Assembly (NCBI RefSeq): GCF_000307105.1
Contig: NC_018645.1
Coordinates: forward strand, 1,128,578 to 1,192,577
DNA length: 64,000 bases
Reading direction: 5' to 3'
Origin: Desulfobacula toluolica Tol2
GTDB lineage: Bacteria > Desulfobacterota > Desulfobacteria > Desulfobacterales > Desulfobacteraceae
Shown here: positions 18,853 to 25,304 of the stretch, in pieces
Layout: each line of letters opens with the position of its first letter
How positions within the stretch are numbered: the stretch's first letter is position 1
Position numbers and translations under genes: made by a program
The notes under the pieces: generated by a model
Database searches by the model: none
Told to the model about the DNA's origin: nothing
What the model saw: only the letters and a program-made list of their open reading frames with translations

Positions 18853-19949
18853 TTTTCACCTCTCTTTCGAACGTCGAACAATTGAAGTGTATTGTTTAAA
18901 TCCAATGGGTTGACCCCGTGAGCCCCGTCACTGGGAAGGATGATCAGATCAAGTCCCTTGTATGCCTGGGCCATCTTCAATCCCACCATACGATCTGAAC
19001 CAATTCCTTTTAAGGCAGCATTTTTCAGACGCACCCGTTCGGCTTCGGCAAGCTTTACCAAAAGATCGGCATTGGCTTTAATGCTGCGGACATAGAGATC
19101 CTTTTCCGCGATTTTCCGGGTGACATACGCCTTTCCATTTTCCATTTCAACTGCAGCAATCACCATGCCTTCCTGCACAATCTTTTTGAGCTGCGCTTCT
19201 TCTTTTGCGGCTCGGGCGGCGGCTCGATTAGTAAAGACCATCTGGTCCTGGAGTTTTTTTGCCTCAATATTTTTCTGGATTTCCGGGCTGTATTTAAAAT
19301 AACGCACCAGCACCTGATCCACCTCAATCCCCTTTAGATTTAATTCCATGTTGAGTTGGTACTTGGCTTCTTCAGCTTTTTTCACCCGCATGGGACTGTT
19401 GTAAAATTCTTCGGTTGTCAGCTTTCCCAGAGTCTCTTTCAAGGCAGGTTCGGCTTTGGGAATAATGCCGTTGTCTTCATACAGGGTTCCCGGACCTATG
19501 GTGGTAAACACAAGGTAGGGGTCCTTGATGTGGTAAAGCATGGACACATCCACATCTACAAAAAAACCATCCGAAGTCTGGATGTGTGCGGCCCTGTCTT
19601 TTCTGGCCCCACCTGCGGCGGTTTCGGGAAAATTGGTCAGTTCCAGTACCTGGATGCCTTTGGGCAGGCGATACATCTGCTGCAGGCCAAAAGGCATTAC
19701 AAAGGTGAGTCCGGCATGATAAATCTGCTTTTGAACACCTCTGTTCAAGCCCACCCGTACCACTTTGATGCCATATTCATCCGGTTGTACATACACAAAT
19801 AAAAATGCAAAGCATAGATACGCAATGGCAGCCAGTACAAGCAGAATTTTTAAGGCCTTTCCAGGACGTAGAAATTTTGATAATTTGCCACCTCCCTCTT
19901 TAATTTGCTTCATATAAATTGATAGGTTATCCGGCTGGATATTTATCAT
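18849..19949 (-). CDS. SPFH/prohibitin-domain membrane protein
   Basis: This 366-aa protein has one N-terminal membrane helix (ILLVLAAIAYLCFAFLFVYV, about 34-53) after a basic cytoplasmic tail. An SPFH domain has PDEYGIKVVRVGLNRGVQKQ and a conserved DGFFVDVDVSMLYHIKDPYL. A long Ala/Glu/Lys-rich helix extends to about residue 300. It begins 47 bp after the radical-SAM gene with a GGAG site and overlaps the second SPFH gene by 4 nt. The pair looks like an HflK/HflC- or prohibitin-like complex, but no protease gene is adjacent. Confidence 0.85.
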   Translation of the reverse strand: MINIQPDNLSIYMKQIKEGGGKLSKFLRPGKALKILLVLAAIAYLCFAFLFVYVQPDEYGIKVVRVGLNRGVQKQIYHAGLTFVMPFGLQQMYRLPKGIQVLELTNFPETAAGGARKDRAAHIQTSDGFFVDVDVSMLYHIKDPYLVFTTIGPGTLYEDNGIIPKAEPALKETLGKLTTEEFYNSPMRVKKAEEAKYQLNMELNLKGIEVDQVLVRYFKYSPEIQKNIEAKKLQDQMVFTNRAAARAAKEEAQLKKIVQEGMVIAAVEMENGKAYVTRKIAEKDLYVRSIKANADLLVKLAEAERVRLKNAALKGIGSDRMVGLKMAQAYKGLDLIILPSDGAHGVNPLDLNNTLQLFDVRKRGEK

Positions 19950-19996
19950 GGGGTGTTACTCCTTTTATAAAGATACCGTCTATGCAGGCGGTTTTT

Positions 19997-21475
19997 TTAA
20001 TAAATATATCGTTCGCATATTTTCCTGTAATGATAGCCAAATATGGATAGAGTGATTGCGGTTGACATACACCTGGGTTTTCGAATCAACGTCCAAATGA
20101 TGAGATACCAGTAATGAAAGCGCTCTTTACCGAAAACACCGAGCTTTACTGCTGAACGGAAAATGGATAAAAACCGCTGAAGATCCAAAGGCTCAACCAC
20201 CTCAGGTGGTTTGAGTTCTTTTAACAGGGTTCGGACCCGCCGGTAGTAGTATTTGGGCGAATAAATTTGTTTCATGATCATTTGATACCCGTTCAAAAGC
20301 GTGTCCATTCCCATTTGCGGAAGAATATTGGTCGTGCCGTCCACATTATCTCCGGAAAATTGTTCTGACAAACGGTTCTGCCCTTGAAGCCGTTCAAAAA
20401 GCCGGGTTCCCGGAATGGCCTGGAGCATTCCAACCATTGCCGTCACAATCCCGCTTTTTTGAATAAATTCGATCTGTCGCTGAAAAATAGAGGGTTTATC
20501 ACTGTCGAATCCCACAATGAAACCACCCATGACCTGCAGCCCTGATCGGTGGATAATGGAAACACTGTCCAGCAGATCTCTGTTTCTATTCTGGTTTTTT
20601 TGACATTCGCTCAAAGCAACCTCATCCGGGGACTCGATCCCGATAAACACAGAATCAAAACCGGCTTTTACCATCATGGATAAAAGTCTTTCATCATCTG
20701 CCAGGTTGATGGAAGATTCCGTAAAAAAAATGCACCCTTTTTTATCCTTTCGCCACAGGGCCAGGGCAGGCAGAAGTTGTTCTTTTAAAAACCGTTTGTT
20801 GCCGATAAAATTATCATCAACAAAGAAGATACTGCCCCGCCAGCCCAGCGAATAAATAATATCCAGTTCCAGAATGATCTGGTCTGTTGTTTTTAACCGG
20901 GGTTTGTGGCCGAACAGGGCTGTTACATTGCAAAAATCACAGTTGAACGGGCAGCCTCTGGAAAACTGGATATTCATGGATGCATATCGCTTGATATTTA
21001 TTAGATTCCATAGCGGAAAAGGCGTTTGGGTAAGATCACAAAACCCTTCGGCCCTGTAAATTCTTTTGGGTTGATGATTTTCAAGGTCTGACAAAAAACT
21101 TGGCAATGTCAGTTCGGCTTCATCAAGGACCAGATGATCCACTGTCTTGAACGCATCCGGCTCCGATGTAAAAAGCGGTCCGCCTGCAACAATGGTTGCA
21201 TTCAAGGACTTACACCGGTCTATGATCCGGCTGGTGGATTTGCGCTGAACCGCCATACCGCCGATGAAGACCAGGTCTGCCCATAAAATATCCTCGTCTT
21301 TCAAGCGGTCGACATTCATGTCCTTCAGACGTTTAGACCATTTTTCCGGTAACAGGGCTGCCACAGTGAGAAGCCCCAGTGGCGGAAACGCAGCTTTTTT
21401 CCCGATAAAACCAATAGCGTATGTAAACGACCAGAAGGTTTCGGGAAATTTCGGGTAAATCAGCAGGATATTCAT
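19997..21475 (-). CDS. B12-binding radical SAM protein (DUF4070-type)
   Basis: This 492-aa enzyme starts at the ATG at 21475, preceded by AAGGAGGAG; a start 111 nt upstream is rejected. An N-terminal cobalamin-binding Rossmann domain (about 1-140) has PPLGLLTVAALLPEKW and GGPLFTSEPDAF. The radical SAM domain follows with FSRGCPFNCDFCNVTALFG, the CxxxCxxC 4Fe-4S motif. A C-terminal extension resembles DUF4070, as in hopanoid- and methylation-type enzymes such as HpnP. The substrate is unknown. It starts 1 nt after the stop of the ABM gene, so the two are tightly coupled. Confidence 0.85.
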   Translation of the reverse strand: MNILLIYPKFPETFWSFTYAIGFIGKKAAFPPLGLLTVAALLPEKWSKRLKDMNVDRLKDEDILWADLVFIGGMAVQRKSTSRIIDRCKSLNATIVAGGPLFTSEPDAFKTVDHLVLDEAELTLPSFLSDLENHQPKRIYRAEGFCDLTQTPFPLWNLINIKRYASMNIQFSRGCPFNCDFCNVTALFGHKPRLKTTDQIILELDIIYSLGWRGSIFFVDDNFIGNKRFLKEQLLPALALWRKDKKGCIFFTESSINLADDERLLSMMVKAGFDSVFIGIESPDEVALSECQKNQNRNRDLLDSVSIIHRSGLQVMGGFIVGFDSDKPSIFQRQIEFIQKSGIVTAMVGMLQAIPGTRLFERLQGQNRLSEQFSGDNVDGTTNILPQMGMDTLLNGYQMIMKQIYSPKYYYRRVRTLLKELKPPEVVEPLDLQRFLSIFRSAVKLGVFGKERFHYWYLIIWTLIRKPRCMSTAITLSIFGYHYRKICERYIY

Positions 21476-21476
21476 C

Positions 21477-21809
21477 TTATTCTCCTCCTTGGGCCCTGGC
21501 CTCTTCAACAGCGGCCATTCCTTGAACACCGGCTTTGGTGTGAATCCGGACAATTGGCGGTTTTTGTAAAAGAGGTTTTGTTCCAAGCAAAACTCCGAAT
21601 CGAAGCGATTTTAAATGACGGTTCAAATCTTTTTGGGTTGTCCATTCTTCCATTATACAAAAACTGTTTTTGTCTTTGATGTCACAAAAGATAGCGTAGC
21701 TTTTGCAGCCTTTTTCTTTTTTAACAGGTTCGATCAACGAAAGAAGGGTCTGTAAAAGTTCCATTTGCTTTTCGGCACGCACGTTTAGCGTTATTCTGAC
21801 AACGATCAT
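21477..21809 (-). CDS. ABM-family (antibiotic biosynthesis monooxygenase-type) protein
   Basis: This 110-aa protein has a ferredoxin-like ABM fold. Near the start is VVRITLNVRAEKQMELLQTL, then EKGCKSYAIFCDIKDKNSFC and MEEWTTQKDLNRHLKS, the typical EExW and H pattern of YgiN-type quinol monooxygenases and heme-degrading relatives. The ATG at 21809 has GAGGTGATCGTA upstream. It is embedded in the putative sigma-54 operon between the HCP-like gene and the radical-SAM gene. Members often protect against quinone or redox stress; the substrate here is not known. Confidence 0.75.
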   Translation of the reverse strand: MIVVRITLNVRAEKQMELLQTLLSLIEPVKKEKGCKSYAIFCDIKDKNSFCIMEEWTTQKDLNRHLKSLRFGVLLGTKPLLQKPPIVRIHTKAGVQGMAAVEEARAQGGE

Positions 21810-21935
21810 TACGATCACCTCATAAATTAGTGTTAATCTGTACTGGAAACCATTTTTTTTGATTTTGTTTCTCTTTTTGTGTCAGCTTTTCTTTTTTTTT
21901 GCTCTTCCCGCTTTCCTTTGTCTTTTTTTTCCTTG

Positions 21936-22037
21936 TCACCAATAATTGCCTCTTTTCTTTAAAGTGTTAATCTGTTTGTCTCTGTCACAGACGGTTTTGA
22001 TAATTTTTATTTTTTCGGCCGTTTGCGTTTTTTTCAT
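21936..22037 (-). CDS. Possible small Lys-rich peptide coupled to the HCP-like gene
   Basis: A 33-codon frame starts with an ATG that overlaps the stop of the HCP-like gene (ATGA). It encodes MKKTQTAEKIKIIKTVCDRD and then KQINTLKKRGNYW. Downstream the DNA is extremely A/G-rich on the coding strand. Another frame stays open through a K/E/D/R-rich stretch into the ABM gene, so a frameshift or a longer charged protein is possible. A 12-bp direct repeat (AGTGTTAATCTG, 21829 and 21962) brackets the A/G-rich part. There is no recognised family, and coding status is uncertain. Confidence 0.35.
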   Translation of the reverse strand: MKKTQTAEKIKIIKTVCDRDKQINTLKKRGNYW

Positions 22038-23437
22038 ACCGGCTGAATCTGAACGCTGTCAGGCGCGGTGACCGGCTTGATGTCGAATGATTTGACCAGC
22101 GTTCCCAATATATTCTCAGACAAGAAAGCAGGAGCAGATAATCCCGGCAGGATGTCAGCCACATTCAAAACCGCGTTTTCAGCAAGACCAACCATGACCT
22201 CGCCTTGCACTTTGTCTTCCAAAAATCCGGGCAGGGAAAGCGATTTGTCAATTAAAGGCTGGAAGCTGAATCCGGAAATATGATGAATACCAGGCCAGCC
22301 AACCATTCCCGATGTAAAAATATTGTTTTGGATTGTTTTTTTGGGCCTTTGACTGCAACGGGTGGTCATTAATATTGCTCCCGGAAAAGTTGAGAAGTCC
22401 GATATCTGTTTTAGCCGGTCGACACCAAACTGACCGAAAAAATGGCTGAATTTTTTTAGTTTGGGGTATGCATGGGCACAAAGCATCTCTCCGTGAGTAT
22501 AGACTGTGATTCCTTTTTCTTGAGTCTGTTTGAGAAGATGCTCAAGATTTTTGAGATCATAACCTGATACAAGGATTGCTTTACCTTTCTTAACCCCAAA
22601 CTGTACTTTTGTCGGAATCGGACGCCCATAGGCTTGTATCATGCCTGAATTGAGCATCTCTACTGCCATTAGAACGATTTTTCCGCATTTAAGTGAAAGC
22701 TTAACCCCGTCCTCAAGGGTCAAGTCTGTCCGTTGAACAGCGGCTAATCCTTCATGAATAAATGCATAAACACGATCATCTTCCTGATCAATTCTAAGGG
22801 CGTGATCCGCATAGGCACTCAGCCATTTTATCCCGTATAGAGCGGTTTGCTTGAGCAATGCAATATCCGGTGTATCTGACCGGTAATTTTGCATCCCGAC
22901 CGATTCTCCTATTTTGATCATTTTCTCAAGGCCAGATGAAGGCATAAACCGGGCAGGGCCGTCAGGCAGGAATCCTTCTATCAAATTGGTTCGAATTTTT
23001 AATTTAAGGGTATCTCGAAGTAAAACTGCTTCATGAATCAGCTTGAAAAATCGATCAGGATCATAGTTGACATCGGTCAGTGTTGAGAAAAGGGCTTTGA
23101 CGGTAAACCTGTTTATCCTATGATCGGTAATGTCTGATTTTTGTCCGAATAGAACAACCTGTGACAATCCAGTCAGCACATAGATTAAAAGATCCTTTAA
23201 TGCCGTTACATTCGGTTTTTCAGCAATGAGCGGTGCAGTGCCGGCGACATCTGATACAGGTCTGATTTTCATCATATCAAATATCGGCACCTTTTTTACC
23301 ATATCATTATCAACAGCTTGCTCCATAACTAATTTCATGTTTTCTCCACAGCACATAAGGTTTCCCTCTCCACCACGGAGCACTTCAATCTGACTGCCGC
23401 AAACGTCACAGTTGTATTTTTGATCTGTTTGTTTCAT
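22034..23437 (-). CDS. Desulforedoxin-domain protein fused to truncated hybrid-cluster-protein (Hcp) fold
   Basis: The 467-aa protein starts with a desulforedoxin-type Fe(Cys)4 domain (YNCDVCGSQIEVL and NLMCCGENMKLV). It continues with the helical and central domains of Hcp/hydroxylamine reductase (GMQNYRSDTPDIALLKQTAL, THGEMLCAHAYPKLKKF, SGMVGWPGIHHISGF). It then jumps to the extreme Hcp C-terminus (GLSAPAFLSENILGTLVKSF), skipping the domain with LGGCDGAR and the remaining Cys/Glu ligands. The cluster His in SGHDL is Tyr here (VSGYDLKNL). One Glu (GEM) and one Cys (MTTRCS) survive. It cannot build the canonical hybrid cluster. The ATG follows AAGGA. It is first in a sigma-54-type operon. Confidence 0.82.
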   Translation of the reverse strand: MKQTDQKYNCDVCGSQIEVLRGGEGNLMCCGENMKLVMEQAVDNDMVKKVPIFDMMKIRPVSDVAGTAPLIAEKPNVTALKDLLIYVLTGLSQVVLFGQKSDITDHRINRFTVKALFSTLTDVNYDPDRFFKLIHEAVLLRDTLKLKIRTNLIEGFLPDGPARFMPSSGLEKMIKIGESVGMQNYRSDTPDIALLKQTALYGIKWLSAYADHALRIDQEDDRVYAFIHEGLAAVQRTDLTLEDGVKLSLKCGKIVLMAVEMLNSGMIQAYGRPIPTKVQFGVKKGKAILVSGYDLKNLEHLLKQTQEKGITVYTHGEMLCAHAYPKLKKFSHFFGQFGVDRLKQISDFSTFPGAILMTTRCSQRPKKTIQNNIFTSGMVGWPGIHHISGFSFQPLIDKSLSLPGFLEDKVQGEVMVGLAENAVLNVADILPGLSAPAFLSENILGTLVKSFDIKPVTAPDSVQIQPV

Positions 23438-23498
23438 TAGTTTTTCCTTTTAAATGATACGATTTGCTGGGGGTAAAACCTTCAATAAAAGGATATAA

Positions 23499-23514
23499 CG
23501 CAATCATTGTGCCA
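23499..23514 (-). promoter_or_regulatory. rpoN-dependent promoter: Sigma-54 (-24/-12) promoter of the HCP-like operon
   Basis: The minus strand reads TGGCAC-AATGA-TTGC, an exact match to the sigma-54 consensus with correct spacing. Transcription would start about 50 nt before the HCP-like ATG. The gene immediately upstream encodes a sigma-54 activator, which supports the call. Confidence 0.8.
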
Positions 23515-23601
23515 GGTGTGTAACCTTTGGCTCACTTCTCCTATCATATTGATTTATTAAGATAAATCACTTGTGGGGGTTTGTTTTGATACGATGCTGT
23601 C

Positions 23602-23620
23602 AAGACCAGGAAAAGGTCTT
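23602..23620. promoter_or_regulatory. Inverted repeat AAGACC-N7-GGTCTT
   Basis: Two 6-bp arms are separated by 7 nt, about 95 bp upstream of the sigma-54 promoter. It is adjacent to the larger palindrome. Related sequence (AAAGGTCTTATTTGA) occurs at 17737-17751. It could be an additional activator site or part of a dispersed intergenic sequence. Confidence 0.4.
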
Positions 23621-23622
23621 AT

Positions 23623-23656
23623 TTGATTAATAGGTCATATATAACCCATTAATCAA
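23623..23656. promoter_or_regulatory. 34-bp palindrome, probable upstream activating sequence
   Basis: The left arm TTGATTAATAGGT and right arm ACCCATTAATCAA (12 of 13 pairs) are separated by 8 nt. It sits about 120-150 bp upstream of the sigma-54 promoter and between the operon and its probable activator gene. That is where a Fis-type sigma-54 activator normally binds. The inner part resembles AGGTCATATTTAACCT at 7029-7044. Confidence 0.6.
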
Positions 23657-23704
23657 TTGATCTGACAGAACGACAGTCAATAAATGGCAGGACAGGATTA
23701 AAAA

Positions 23705-25204
23705 TCAGGGTTTGACGATGTTAAGCTTTCGCATACGGGCGCGAAGGGTGCTGCGGTTGAGACCGAGAATCTGGGCGGCGCTGTTGGCACCACTGACTTT
23801 CCAATTGGTCTGCTCAAGCACGTCCAAGATATAATCGCGTTCCAACGCCTTCAGTGTTTTTTGATTTTTACTTAAATGTTTATAAGACTTGTCAAGGTCA
23901 TCAACCAGGTGCAGTTTTGGGCCCGAAGAATTTATCACAGCGCGCTCAAGGACATTTTCCAACTCGCGGACATTGCCGGGCCAGTGATAGTTTTGTATTG
24001 TACTCATTACGTTTTGGGGAACAAGATCAACGGTTTTTCCCAGCCGTCTGGATATTTTTTGGACATAATAATCAACAAGCAGGGGGATATCGGTTACTCT
24101 TTCTCTAAGTGGGGGCATTGTAATCGGGAACACATTCAACCGATACCACAGATCTTTTCGAAAACGCCCCTTTTCAACTTCTTCTTCGAGATTTCGATTT
24201 GTGGCCGCAATAATTCTTGCGTCCACTTTGATGGTTTTTGAACTTCCCACCCTTTCAAATTCACCATCTTGAAAAACACGAAGCAGTTTAGACTGCAATT
24301 CCAGAGGCAGTTCACCTATTTCATCCAGAAAAAGGGTAGCACCATCGGCAATCTCAAATCGCCCCAGCTGCAGGCGGTTAGAACTGGTGAATGCCCCTTT
24401 TTCATGACCGAACAATTCACTTTCGATAAGATTCGGAGGCAATGCCGCACAATTGACTTTTACCAGCGACCTGTTTTTTCGCTTGCTGAAACCGTGAATT
24501 GACCTGGCAACCAGTTCTTTACCTGTTCCGGTCTCCCCAAGGACCAGTACGGTGGTATTGCTGTCCGCAATCTGCTCAACTTTATACAGGACGTATTTGA
24601 GCCCGTCGCTGTTGCCGATAATATTCTCATGATTATGTTCAAGCTTGATTTCTTCTTTCAGGTACGCCCGCTCTGCTTCCAATTGTTCTTTGAGCGCTTT
24701 TATTTCACACAGAGCGGTTTCTGCGGCATGCTTCCCCTGTTCCGCCTCTTGTTTCGCAGTAGCAAGCTGCGCAGTACGGTTTTTAACGATTTTTTCAAGA
24801 TGTCGTTTATAATATTCCTGTTCGGTTACATCTTCAATAGCCAGCAGAATCAACTGGGTATGTTTTGTGTCTTTGTAAATCCTTCTGGCATTGAGACGCA
24901 TAACCTTAGTCCCTATTATTTCAAAATCATGTTCCACTTCAAAATTATTGAATACGGTATTTTGGGGAAGAATTTCTTCAAGCAGTTCCTTGAGTTTGGG
25001 GATATTCCATTGCCGGTTGCCAAGATCGTATATTAATACCCCTTCGGTATTTTCAGGTTTCACACAAAACGTCATGTAAAAGGAGAGATTGGCTTTAACA
25101 ACCTTTAAATCAGGATCAAGCAGCAAAAGAGGCTCGCGGATCGAATCCAGGAATTTGGTGAAAATATCTAAAAAGGCTTTTTGCTCAAAAAAAACTTCCG
25201 GCAT
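23705..25204 (-). CDS. Sigma-54-dependent transcriptional activator (PAS-AAA-Fis)
   Basis: This 499-aa regulator starts at the ATG at 25204 with AAGGA 7 nt upstream. A PAS domain (about 10-120) and a coiled coil (about 125-185) precede the AAA+ domain. That domain has Walker A GETGTGKE, Walker B TLFLDEIGE and the sigma-contact loop KGAFTSSNR. The loop is usually GAFTGA; Ser/Ala variants occur in FhlA-like regulators. A Fis-type helix-turn-helix ends the protein (ILGLNRSTLRARMRKLNI). The PAS domain suggests an intracellular redox or small-molecule signal. It lies directly upstream of the HCP-like operon with its sigma-54 promoter and is the probable controller. Confidence 0.92.
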   Translation of the reverse strand: MPEVFFEQKAFLDIFTKFLDSIREPLLLLDPDLKVVKANLSFYMTFCVKPENTEGVLIYDLGNRQWNIPKLKELLEEILPQNTVFNNFEVEHDFEIIGTKVMRLNARRIYKDTKHTQLILLAIEDVTEQEYYKRHLEKIVKNRTAQLATAKQEAEQGKHAAETALCEIKALKEQLEAERAYLKEEIKLEHNHENIIGNSDGLKYVLYKVEQIADSNTTVLVLGETGTGKELVARSIHGFSKRKNRSLVKVNCAALPPNLIESELFGHEKGAFTSSNRLQLGRFEIADGATLFLDEIGELPLELQSKLLRVFQDGEFERVGSSKTIKVDARIIAATNRNLEEEVEKGRFRKDLWYRLNVFPITMPPLRERVTDIPLLVDYYVQKISRRLGKTVDLVPQNVMSTIQNYHWPGNVRELENVLERAVINSSGPKLHLVDDLDKSYKHLSKNQKTLKALERDYILDVLEQTNWKVSGANSAAQILGLNRSTLRARMRKLNIVKP

Positions 25205-25304
25205 TGATGAATCCTTCACGTCGTAGTCATAATAGAATAATCTGATCACAAAATTTTGTCAAAAAAAAATCTGAGCAAGCAAAAAAAAAAAAAATGAATT
25301 ATTT

